From Bacteroidales bacterium (GTDB lineage Bacteria; Bacteroidota; Bacteroidia; Bacteroidales; Marinilabiliaceae), in contig DUOK01000122.1 in NCBI GenBank assembly GCA_012838865.1, forward strand, positions 1 through 32,732: a stretch of DNA of 32,732 nt, in the 5' to 3' direction. How positions within the stretch are numbered: position 1 is the stretch's first letter; the number at the start of each line of letters is the position of its first letter. A program made the position numbers and the translations under genes. The notes beneath the pieces were generated by a model that saw nothing but the letters and a program-made list of their open reading frames with translations, was not told where the DNA came from and ran no database searches. Below are positions 24,345-32,171 of this stretch, piece after piece.

Positions 24345-25127
24345 ATGAATACCAAACCAACACGCATCCTGATTGTAGAGGATGAATTGCCTTCACAGCG
24401 CCTCCTGAAAAACATGATTGAAGAGCTGCGACCCGACTGGCAGGTGGTGGCCACCACCACCGGAGTGGAGGAAACCGTGGAGTGGCTGCAAAACAATCCC
24501 CACCCCCAGCTGATCTTTTTAGATGTCCAGCTGTCGGACGGCCTCAGTTTCGAGATATTTGACCAAATTAAGCCCCAATCGGTGGTGGTCTTTACAACGG
24601 CTTACGACGAGTACGCCATTCATGCCTTCAAGGTCAACAGCATCGACTACCTGCTCAAACCCATTCGTCCCGAGCAGCTTGAGGACAGCCTGAAAAAGTA
24701 CGAGCGCATTATGCGGACACTGACACCCCGCATTGACCTTAGTGAACTGAAAAACTTAAGCGCCTTGCTGCAAGAAGGCAAACCGACTTACCGCAACCGC
24801 ATTTTGGTGCCTGCCGCCGACGGCTTCCTTAAACTCAATGTGCGCGATGTGGCTTTCTTTCACAGTTCTCAGAAGGTTACCACAGCCCTAACCCACAATC
24901 AGCAACCACATATTGTGGATATGACCCTGGAAAAACTGGAAGAAGAGCTCGACCCCGACTTGTTCTTCAGAGCCAATCGTCAGTTTATTCTGCACATCGA
25001 TGCCATTCAACGCATAGAAACCTGGTTCAACGGCAAACTGGTTGTAAAAACCCGCCCCGAGGCCGATGAAAAAATTGTGGTCAGTCGCGAAAAGGCCAGA
25101 AGTTTTAAAGATTGGATCAACCGCTAA
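24345..25127 (+). CDS. LytTR-family DNA-binding response regulator
   Basis: 260 residues from ATG 24345; a TTG three codons upstream is rejected. Receiver domain 1-120: VEDELPS, LIFLDVQLSDG (phospho-acceptor Asp at about 60), VVFTTAYDEYAIHAF (switch Thr) and DYLLKPIRPEQL (Lys). The LytTR DNA-binding domain lies at about 150-258: RILVPAADGFLKLNVRDVAF, then LEKLEEELDPDLFFRANRQF and WFNGKLVVKTRP. It is the target of the LytS-type kinase just upstream. The gene ends 34 bases from the convergent DUF1858/DUF2249 gene. A link to the neighbouring hemerythrin genes is possible but not shown. Confidence 0.93.
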   Translation: MNTKPTRILIVEDELPSQRLLKNMIEELRPDWQVVATTTGVEETVEWLQNNPHPQLIFLDVQLSDGLSFEIFDQIKPQSVVVFTTAYDEYAIHAFKVNSIDYLLKPIRPEQLEDSLKKYERIMRTLTPRIDLSELKNLSALLQEGKPTYRNRILVPAADGFLKLNVRDVAFFHSSQKVTTALTHNQQPHIVDMTLEKLEEELDPDLFFRANRQFILHIDAIQRIETWFNGKLVVKTRPEADEKIVVSREKARSFKDWINR

Positions 25128-25161
25128 CTACGCATTATTCCGGCATGCGACAACAAACAGG

Positions 25162-25671
25162 CTAAGCTTTCATGATATAACAAACCACCTGCAAGTCCCC
25201 TTGTCGGGCAAAAACCAGATAACCCTTCTCTTTCAACTGATCCAGGAGGGGCACCGGTTCAAAAGGAGCTTGCAGCTCCAAAATCTCATCGCCCTGCAGC
25301 TGATGGGCGGCACTGAGGACTCCGGCCAGGGGACTTTCTCCCTTTTGAATAAGGCTGGAAGCATCATAAATCCGCACCACCCGGCTTTCAGAAAACCATT
25401 CGGGCGGGACAGCGACCAGATAACTGTGCGCCTCTGATCCCGCCTCTGTGCCGTGTTGACCCACGGCCTCCCGCAGATTTCTGACCAAGTCATCAACGGG
25501 CAACTGCCCAATAGCGGCTGCCTGTTGCAGGGTGGCAACCCGACCCACCGTTCTTCGTAAAACGGGATGCTTCAACTTTTCAAAGGCGGGCGACAAAGCC
25601 ACCAGAACCTGTTCCAGCTCAGGCCACTGGTCGAGCAGCTCCCCCACCTTTGTTTTTGGTGTAATCAACAC
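25162..25671 (-). CDS. DUF1858 plus DUF2249 protein, associated with hemerythrin-PAS proteins
   Basis: About 169 residues from GTG 25671 (TTG 25668 also possible); 6 bases after the stop of the DUF438 protein gene, so almost certainly co-transcribed with it. The N-terminal 65 residues (ITPKTKVGELLDQWPELEQV, then FEKLKHPVLRRTVG and TLQQAAAIGQLPVDDLVRNL) fit DUF1858, a helical domain found with hemerythrin and iron-sulfur repair proteins. The C-terminal part (about 95-169: VVRIYDAS, GDEILELQAPFEPVPLLDQL, KEKGYLVFARQGD) fits the DUF2249/TusA-like fold. In the TusA position there is no conserved Cys-Pro motif, so sulfur-carrier activity is doubtful. A role in redox or nitric oxide response is inferred from its partner. 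Confidence 0.75.
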   Translation of the reverse strand: MLITPKTKVGELLDQWPELEQVLVALSPAFEKLKHPVLRRTVGRVATLQQAAAIGQLPVDDLVRNLREAVGQHGTEAGSEAHSYLVAVPPEWFSESRVVRIYDASSLIQKGESPLAGVLSAAHQLQGDEILELQAPFEPVPLLDQLKEKGYLVFARQGDLQVVCYIMKA

Positions 25672-25677
25672 TATCTT

Positions 25678-26907
25678 TTATTTTGAGTAATTCAAAAGTC
25701 TCTGCTCGCCCTCCAGGGCCCGCAACTTGGTCAAATCCTGGGTAAACTCAACCGTGCCCAGGTATTCCCCTTCGGATCCGCGCATGGCAAAATATTCGAT
25801 GTAAATAAAACGCCCCTGAAACTGAATCCAAAATGCAGCACTGCTTTCCTTCCCGCTTTTAAAGTCCTCAATAATCTGATCCACAATATGCACACTACCG
25901 GGTGGGTGACACATACGTACATCACGTCCCAAAATAGCACGGTTGCGGGCAAAAATGCGCTTGGGACCGTGGGAAAAGAATTTCACCTTATCGTCCTTGT
26001 CCACAAAGGTGAGGTCGATGGGCAGGGTGGAAAACAAGGAAGATAACTCATCCATATTAAAGGCGCCGGTCGGGAGGCGCACATTGCCTCCGACGCCATA
26101 TTCCACCTGCGAAGCACTGGCTCCCTCGGGTCGCCACTCTACCTGCGGATCGACCAGACAAAAACCGTATTCCGGTGTTTGCTGATGCACCTGCATCCAC
26201 TCCTCCTCAGTCAGGGTGTCCATGCTCATAGGCAGCAAAATCTCCTCCTCTTTCATGATCATATCCAAAACCGACTGAACGGCTGGCTTCACCGCGCCTT
26301 CTACCACCAGGGGCAACTCATCCAGCTGCAGCGTGTCGTGCTGACTCACCGCGGCTATGGCGGCTTTTAAATAACTGCGCGTTTCGTCGTGTTTGCCCCA
26401 CATCACTTTGGGGGGACCGGTAATGCCGTGGGCTTCCATGAAGGGAAACAGCAGGTACTCTTTCTTCAAATAGTGCTTGTCCACATCCATCAGCGCATTG
26501 AGTTTGCCGTGCAGGGCAATTAACCACTTGGGCACCTCATCCTGCTGCAGACCCGAGCGTTGCTTCAACAAATCCGCGACTTCCTCAGCAACTGCCTCCA
26601 GGGCTCTGTTTTCCTGCTTCAAGACATCCACAGGGTGCCCCTCGGGCACCGGTGCGGCGCCGCTTTGGTCGATATGCCCATCCAAGACCTGGGTGTGGAC
26701 ATCACAGAGCTTGAGGACTTCCTCCACCGGAAGTCCCTCCGATATCAGCTCTTGTTCCACTTCCACCACATCGTCGTAGGGAATGTATTGCAACAGATCG
26801 ACCAAGCGCTGCTTGACCTGCTCGGGGGCCTGACCGCGGTGCAATTCCAAAATCATGTGCTTAAGAATTTCCTTGCGCTTCTCCGAATTGTTGATGAGCT
26901 CACTCAT
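25678..26907 (-). CDS. DUF438-hemerythrin-PAS protein, paralogue A
   Basis: 409 residues, cytoplasmic. Order: DUF438 domain (about 8-80) with its conserved LCDVH (67-71); GHPVDVLKQEN (His91); hemerythrin-like four-helix domain (about 95-235) with candidate di-iron ligands His133, His145, Glu150, His173 and Glu220-222; and a PAS domain (about 290-395) beginning LPIDLTFVDKDDKVKFFS and containing CHPPGSVH (Cys333-His334). Proteins with this build are thought to sense or handle O2, NO or iron, but no precise function is established. There is no kinase or DNA-binding domain, so output is probably by protein contact. It faces paralogue B (27129-28352) across a 221-base control region. Confidence 0.88.
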   Translation of the reverse strand: MSELINNSEKRKEILKHMILELHRGQAPEQVKQRLVDLLQYIPYDDVVEVEQELISEGLPVEEVLKLCDVHTQVLDGHIDQSGAAPVPEGHPVDVLKQENRALEAVAEEVADLLKQRSGLQQDEVPKWLIALHGKLNALMDVDKHYLKKEYLLFPFMEAHGITGPPKVMWGKHDETRSYLKAAIAAVSQHDTLQLDELPLVVEGAVKPAVQSVLDMIMKEEEILLPMSMDTLTEEEWMQVHQQTPEYGFCLVDPQVEWRPEGASASQVEYGVGGNVRLPTGAFNMDELSSLFSTLPIDLTFVDKDDKVKFFSHGPKRIFARNRAILGRDVRMCHPPGSVHIVDQIIEDFKSGKESSAAFWIQFQGRFIYIEYFAMRGSEGEYLGTVEFTQDLTKLRALEGEQRLLNYSK

Positions 26908-26910
26908 ATG

Positions 26911-26998
26911 CCTGCATTTAAAATTAAAACAAAGCTGTCGTTATTTAGCCTGCATTATTCATAAATTATCTATTACGACAACTTATGAATAAAGCAGG
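26911..26998. promoter_or_regulatory. CCTGCATT-type repeats and inverted repeat between the two DUF438 genes
   Basis: CCTGCATTATTCATAA (26949-26964) and the reverse complement of TTATGAATAAAGCAGG (26983-26998) agree at 15 of 16 positions, separated by 18 bases. A third CCTGCATT lies at 26911-26918, covering the ribosome-binding region of paralogue A. Arms are 34 bases apart start to start. This looks like operator sites for a dimeric regulator or a stem-loop in the leader of paralogue A. Confidence 0.6.
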
Positions 26999-27026
26999 TT
27001 AGAATCAGTAAACAAAGATAAAAAAC

Positions 27027-27048
27027 AAAAAGACTTCAAAGTCTTTTT
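27027..27048. promoter_or_regulatory. Perfect 10-bp inverted repeat upstream of paralogue B
   Basis: AAAAAGACTT (27027-27036), CA, AAGTCTTTTT (27039-27048). It lies in a region upstream of both divergent genes, 24 bases before a -7-like box, so an operator is more likely than a terminator, although the A/T-flanked stem could terminate in either direction. Confidence 0.6.
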
Positions 27049-27071
27049 ACAGAAAAAATTTCTGATTTTTG

Positions 27072-27079
27072 TATCTTTA
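27072..27079 (+). promoter_or_regulatory. Possible -7 box for paralogue B
   Basis: TATCTTTA, one base from TAnnTTTG, 50 bases before the ATG at 27129. A similar CAGCTTTG on the minus strand (26930-26937) could serve paralogue A. Neither has a TTTG at -33, which would fit activator-dependent promoters. Confidence 0.3.
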
Positions 27080-27128
27080 ATGCATCTTTAGTCCCTTTCC
27101 GTCCATTCCGAAAAAAAAGATACAAACT

Positions 27129-28352
27129 ATGTCCGAATTAATCAACCAGCCTGAGCAGCGCCTGAAACAGTTGCTGGACTTTTGCCGAAGACTTATTGCA
27201 GGTGAAAACGGGAACGAGCTTTACCAGCACTACCGCCCGATAACAGACCGGGTTACAGCCACTGAAACCATGGAGGTGCTGGATCTGCTTCTTCGCGAGG
27301 GAATGCCGGTGGCTACGCTCAAAGCCTGGGTGCCAAAAATCCTGAATGTATTTCACCGTTCGCTCAAGGCAGGGGAATGGGAAAAGCCCGGCGAAGGGCA
27401 TTTTCTGTACTACCTGATGCAGGAAAATAGAAAAGCGGAGGCGCTTATGCAGAAAATAAAAGGCTGGTCGCGACAAGTCTTTCCCGACCTGCAAGCCACT
27501 CATCTCAAAGCCCTTAAAAACAGTCTCCACGAACTACGTGCCTACGAAAGCCATTACATCAAAAAAGAAAATATCCTTTTCCCCTATCTGGAGCAGGCCT
27601 TTCCGGGGCACCGTTGCCTGTCGGTCATGTGGTCCTTCCACGACGACTTCCGTAACAGCCTGAAGGTACTGGATGAGCTGCTCAGTCGCGACAAACCCGA
27701 TGCACGCCTGCTCAGCCGCGAACTGGGACGCCTCTTTTTTGTGGTGTTGCCCCTTATTTTCAGGGAAGAACAAATCGTCTTCCCGGTTGCGCTCAGGGCC
27801 ATCCCTGAGCGCCTCTGGCAAGAAATGCTGAATCAAAGTGCCGAGGTGGGCTGGTGCTACATTCCGGAACCAGATCTTCAGGCCGGCGCTGCAGAACGAC
27901 CAACATCCGCATCCTCCCTGCCGCAGGCCGGCCGCGCCCCTTCTAAGGTTATCGACCTCGAAACGGGTGTACTGTTGCCCGAGCAAATCAAATGGTTGCT
28001 GAACACCCTGCCGGTAGATGTCACCTTCATCGACGAAAACGATGAGGTGCGCTACTTCTCGGGAGGCGAACACCGTATTTTTCACCGGGCCAAGGCCATC
28101 ATCGGCCGAAAAGTTCAAAACTGCCACCCACCGGAAAGTGTGCACATGGTCGAGGAAATTGTAAACGCCTTTAAAAACGGGAGTCGCGACCATGCCGATT
28201 TTTGGATCAGCATGAAAGAACGCTTCATCCACATTCGCTACTTTGCCGTTCGCGACGAAGAAAAGCAATACAAAGGCACCCTGGAAGTCAGCCAGGATGT
28301 TACGGAAATTCGTGCCCTGGAAGGCCAGCGTCGACTGCTCGAATGGGAATAA
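27129..28352 (+). CDS. DUF438-hemerythrin-PAS protein, paralogue B
   Basis: 407 residues, sharing layout, length and the MSELIN start with paralogue A. The hemerythrin domain keeps candidate ligands His134 and His142, Glu147 (SHYIKKEN), His171 (MWSFHDDF) and Glu213-214 (REEQIVFP). The PAS domain (about 290-395: LPVDVTFIDENDEVRYFSGG) keeps CHPPESVH (Cys332-His333) and the end VTEIRALEGQRRLLEWE. The DUF438 part is diverged: the LCDVH motif of paralogue A is replaced by WVPKI at the same position, and GHP is changed to GHF. The linker before the PAS domain is rich in Ala, Ser and Pro. It probably arose by duplication followed by change in the N-terminal domain. Its stop is 6 bases from the convergent kinase gene. 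Confidence 0.87.
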   Translation: MSELINQPEQRLKQLLDFCRRLIAGENGNELYQHYRPITDRVTATETMEVLDLLLREGMPVATLKAWVPKILNVFHRSLKAGEWEKPGEGHFLYYLMQENRKAEALMQKIKGWSRQVFPDLQATHLKALKNSLHELRAYESHYIKKENILFPYLEQAFPGHRCLSVMWSFHDDFRNSLKVLDELLSRDKPDARLLSRELGRLFFVVLPLIFREEQIVFPVALRAIPERLWQEMLNQSAEVGWCYIPEPDLQAGAAERPTSASSLPQAGRAPSKVIDLETGVLLPEQIKWLLNTLPVDVTFIDENDEVRYFSGGEHRIFHRAKAIIGRKVQNCHPPESVHMVEEIVNAFKNGSRDHADFWISMKERFIHIRYFAVRDEEKQYKGTLEVSQDVTEIRALEGQRRLLEWE

Positions 28353-28358
28353 TGCAGA

Positions 28359-31300
28359 CTAGCCTGGGTTTGGGAGGGTAAAGCGGAAAGTGGTTCCTTT
28401 ACCTTCCTCGCTTTCGACGGAAACAACCCCACCATGCCTTTCAACAAATTCCTTGATCAACAAGAGCCCCAGTCCCGAACCTGCCTCACTGGCGGTTCCG
28501 GGCGTACTGATTTTCCCTTCCATAAGGAATAAAGAAGGCAGCAAACTCTTGGGAATTCCCACCCCATGATCGGCCACACTGATGGCCACACCATCGCTGA
28601 GCGAAGCGGCCGAAAGCAAAACTTTGTCGCCTGAAGAACTGTATTTTATGGCATTCGACAGCAGGTTTCGTAAAATACTTTGCAGCATCTGCGCATCGGC
28701 ATAGGCCTGCAGAGACAGGGGAACATCGGCCTCCAAACTGATGCTTTTACGCTCTGCTTCTCCGGTCAGACTGGCAAAAACCTCCTGAACCGTAACATAA
28801 AGCGACAGCTGCGCCGGAGCAAAATTAAGATGGCCGGTTTGCGAACGCGACCATTGCAATAAATTCTCAAGCAATTCGTAGCCGCGTAAAGCACTGGAAT
28901 AGATCAATTCAGCGTAGGAAACTACTTTCTGTTGCGACAATTTACTCAAACGGGAAACCAACAACTCGGAGAAACCGATTAAGGCATTAAACGGGTTCCT
29001 CAAATCGTGCGCAACAATGGAGAAAAAACGATCCTTGGTCGCATTGAGCAACTTAAGCTCCTCATTGGCTGCCCGCAACTGTTCCCTTTGTACACTCAAG
29101 GCCTCTTCGGCCTGTCTCTGGAGGGTAACATCACGCATAAAACCGACCAAACCAATAAGTTGTCCTCGACTGTTGATCAATGGACTCTTGGTTACAGCCA
29201 TCCGGCGCATCTCTTCACCCAGCGGAACCAACACCTCATCGTCTACTACAGGAAGACGTTCACGCAACAGCCTTCGCTCCTGTTCCCACAATTGTCCGGC
29301 CAAGGCTGGAGCATAGAAATCGTAATCGGTTTTGCCAACCAAATCCTTCTCAGAACTTGCGCCAAGCAGTTGAAGCATTCCCTGGTTCAAAATAAGATAA
29401 CGACTGTCGTTATCCTTAATAAAAACAGCATCCGACATGCTGTCGATCAGCGTCCTGAGCTGGTGCCTTTCGTCCAATATAGTAATATGGGCACGATGCA
29501 AAACCCTTCGCACATAAGCCCGCAATATCATGATCAAACTCAGGAGCAACAAAATGCCCAACAACAAGCGAAACCAAAGCTGCTGCCACCAGGGAGGCAA
29601 CACCACCAATTGAAACGGTTGAGAACGAACCGACCAGCTTGCACCACGATCCCCACTGGCCTCTACCCTAAAAACATAGTTGCCGGGCGACAGGTTGGTG
29701 TAATTGACCACACGACTTCGGGAGGAGCTTTCTACCCAACCCCGATCCACTCCTTCCAACCAGTAACGGTAGCGAATTTTATCCGGGTTGGTATAATTCA
29801 AAGCAGCAAACTCAATGCCCACCATGTTTTGATGGTACTTCAACTCGACCCTTTCTGCACCAACGATATTTGTGCTGAGCGCGCCGTCTTCCTGCACTTT
29901 CAGAGCTTGGTTAAACACTTTAAGATCGGTAAGCACCAAAGGCGCATCCAATACGGGCTCCTCTACCTCAACGGGGTTGAAGTACAACAGGCCTGAAGTC
30001 GTTCCAAAATACATCACACCATCAGGGTTCCGGTGGTAGGCCGACCAGTAAAACTGATCGGAAATAAGTCCTTCCGTCTCAGTAAACACCCTAAAGTGCC
30101 CTTCCTGGTAGTTAAAATGGGTCAGACCACGGTCTGTCGACAACCACAAACCCTTTTCGTCGTCTTCCAAAATGCCGTAAACAATGTTGTGGGCGAGACC
30201 ATTCCGAACAGAGAAATTAGAAAAAACAGCCTTATGTTTATCCGCACTTAAAGAGTCCAGGCGGTCCAGACCACTCCCAAAAACAGAAAACCACAACTGC
30301 CCGGTCCTGTCCTCCAACATACTTACAATGTGCGAACCGCTCATCCCTGAGGGATCTTCACTGCGATGTCCATAAAAATAAATGGTTTCGGGCTGAATGC
30401 GTGCCAAAGGCTCCGCATCACTTACCAGCTCGTACATATACAAACCATTGACCGTACCCACCCACAAACGCTCTTTCGAATCAATCAACAAACTGGAGAC
30501 ACCGCCAATAGTCTCCCCATTGAACTTGCAGCTCAACAAGTGAAAGCGGCCGGCTTTTGCATCAAACACTTCCACGCCCAAAGAACCACCCAGCCACAGA
30601 TTGTCGTGCCTGTCGCGATAAAGTGAGGAAATAAAGTAATTGCTTAAGCCGCCATGATCCGAATTGTACTGCTGCACCTTAAAGCTGGAATGGCCGGTGG
30701 GCCGGACGTGATTCAAGCCCCCGCCCCAGGTGGCTGCCCATACCCCCCCTTTGCCATCGGCTACAAGACCCGAAATGAAATTGTGACTCAAATCCTTGTG
30801 GGGCCTGTCGCCTTGCATCAGATAATGTGTCTTTCCGCTCTGCTTATCAATAACATTCAAGCCACCACCAGCAGTCCCTACCCACAAAAACGCTTGCGTT
30901 TCTACCACCGAGTTAACCACCTCATTATTGAGGGAGCGATAATCGGATCCGGGACGTCGATCAATATGCGAGAAGGGCTGAAAACTTTGGTTAAAACGGT
31001 TCACTCCTCCCTTTTCCGTCCCCACCCAAACATTGTCCTTCTCATCTACCCATACCACAGAAATAAACTCGTTGTTGATGCTGAAGGGCTCATTACCGGT
31101 CGGCAAACGATGAAACCGATCTCCAGCAAGCACAAAAACACCCCCCAAAGTACCTGCAATCATCCGACCTTTGCGATCTTGACCAATAGACCGAACCACC
31201 GCGTGCCCCAGACCACTGTTGTCGTCGGTACGGTAACTCCTGAGCACCTTGCCCCGATAATCAAATACCGTAATTCCAATTTCGTGTCCAACCCAAATGC

Positions 31301-32063
31301 GCCCCAGGTGGTCCTCATAGATGGTGTGGACCAAAGAGGCAGGAAGCTCTGCCGGAAAATAACCCTGGCCCACCGGCACAAGGGTAGCGTCGCTTTTGTC
31401 CAACTTAAACAAACCGCTGTTGTTGGCTATCCAAAGCTGACCGTGACTGTCTTCAAACAAATCGTTAATATTTGTATTCGAAACGCCAGACCGCCCCATA
31501 ACAGGGCGCAAATCGTAATGGACAAGCGAATCAACAAACTGCATCGCCTCATCCATAATCAAACGACTTACTACCCCATGCACGCTACCTACCCATATTT
31601 CATTGTCCGCGCCTACTGCGAGACTGGAAATTCCTCCACGCAAGCCGGCATCCAGACTTTCCTGATCCTGATAAACCAAATGAAAGCGATCCTGCTGGTA
31701 GGCGTACTTATTCAAGCCCTCCAGATTAAGCACCCACAAATCCCCCTTATTGTCCTGTCCCAGCTCCAGAATGACTCCGTCGGAAAGACTTCCGGCGGCA
31801 GTGTCGGGCAAAAATTGAAGCACATTGCTCCCGTCAAAGCGATTGAGTCCGTCCCAGGTCCCAAACCACATAAAACCATACACATCCTTAATGATGCTCG
31901 ACACATAATTGTGCGACAAACCCTGCGAGGTGGTTATTTTTTGTACACGGGCATTTTGATTTTGCCCCTGTATTGAACCCGCCATCAGGAACAAGAAAAA
32001 CATCGTGACAAGCCCCTTAAACCTGTTGATCAAAATCCGTTTATAAAATGAAGGTATGCGCAT
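28359..32063 (-). CDS. Periplasmic-propeller (Reg_prop/Y_Y_Y) PAS sensor histidine kinase
   Basis: About 1234 residues from ATG 32063; the open frame runs on to 32585 but those codons overlap another gene and have no signal sequence. MRIPSFYKRILINRFKGLVT with MFFLFLMAGSIQG is the signal region. About 14 two-component-regulator propeller repeats follow (MWFGTWDGLNRFDG, IWVGHEIGITVFD, LWVGTAGGGLNVID and others), making two seven-bladed propellers in the periplasm. Then a Y_Y_Y domain (YRYWLEGVDRGW), a membrane helix (FRLLLGILLLLSLIMILRAY), a PAS domain, HisKA (IVAHDLRNPFNALIGFS) and a HATPase (LLSNAIKYSS, ADHGVGIP, GSGLGLLLIKEF). There is no receiver or AraC domain, so it is not a full hybrid regulator; its response regulator is not in the window. 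Confidence 0.92.
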   Translation of the reverse strand: MRIPSFYKRILINRFKGLVTMFFLFLMAGSIQGQNQNARVQKITTSQGLSHNYVSSIIKDVYGFMWFGTWDGLNRFDGSNVLQFLPDTAAGSLSDGVILELGQDNKGDLWVLNLEGLNKYAYQQDRFHLVYQDQESLDAGLRGGISSLAVGADNEIWVGSVHGVVSRLIMDEAMQFVDSLVHYDLRPVMGRSGVSNTNINDLFEDSHGQLWIANNSGLFKLDKSDATLVPVGQGYFPAELPASLVHTIYEDHLGRIWVGHEIGITVFDYRGKVLRSYRTDDNSGLGHAVVRSIGQDRKGRMIAGTLGGVFVLAGDRFHRLPTGNEPFSINNEFISVVWVDEKDNVWVGTEKGGVNRFNQSFQPFSHIDRRPGSDYRSLNNEVVNSVVETQAFLWVGTAGGGLNVIDKQSGKTHYLMQGDRPHKDLSHNFISGLVADGKGGVWAATWGGGLNHVRPTGHSSFKVQQYNSDHGGLSNYFISSLYRDRHDNLWLGGSLGVEVFDAKAGRFHLLSCKFNGETIGGVSSLLIDSKERLWVGTVNGLYMYELVSDAEPLARIQPETIYFYGHRSEDPSGMSGSHIVSMLEDRTGQLWFSVFGSGLDRLDSLSADKHKAVFSNFSVRNGLAHNIVYGILEDDEKGLWLSTDRGLTHFNYQEGHFRVFTETEGLISDQFYWSAYHRNPDGVMYFGTTSGLLYFNPVEVEEPVLDAPLVLTDLKVFNQALKVQEDGALSTNIVGAERVELKYHQNMVGIEFAALNYTNPDKIRYRYWLEGVDRGWVESSSRSRVVNYTNLSPGNYVFRVEASGDRGASWSVRSQPFQLVVLPPWWQQLWFRLLLGILLLLSLIMILRAYVRRVLHRAHITILDERHQLRTLIDSMSDAVFIKDNDSRYLILNQGMLQLLGASSEKDLVGKTDYDFYAPALAGQLWEQERRLLRERLPVVDDEVLVPLGEEMRRMAVTKSPLINSRGQLIGLVGFMRDVTLQRQAEEALSVQREQLRAANEELKLLNATKDRFFSIVAHDLRNPFNALIGFSELLVSRLSKLSQQKVVSYAELIYSSALRGYELLENLLQWSRSQTGHLNFAPAQLSLYVTVQEVFASLTGEAERKSISLEADVPLSLQAYADAQMLQSILRNLLSNAIKYSSSGDKVLLSAASLSDGVAISVADHGVGIPKSLLPSLFLMEGKISTPGTASEAGSGLGLLLIKEFVERHGGVVSVESEEGKGTTFRFTLPNPG

Positions 32064-32067
32064 ATAT

Positions 32068-32099
32068 AGAAGATAGACCATTGATATTGTACACACAAA
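32068..32099 (-). promoter_or_regulatory. Putative promoter of the propeller kinase gene
   Basis: Minus strand TTTG (32096-32099), 20-base spacer, TATCTTCT (32068-32075), a partial match to TAnnTTTG. The -7 box ends 4 bases before the ATG, so the mRNA would be leaderless or start at an alternative position. Confidence 0.35.
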
Positions 32100-32171
32100 G
32101 CAGCAAAATGGTTTCAGCACGGACAGGTATTTATCATTTTTTTTACGAGTTTTGCAGCAAAGGAAAGTGCA

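Noticed and set aside
30654-31976. Plus-strand open frame of 440 codons
   Set aside because: Antisense to the Reg_prop repeats; periodic composition comes from the repeats.
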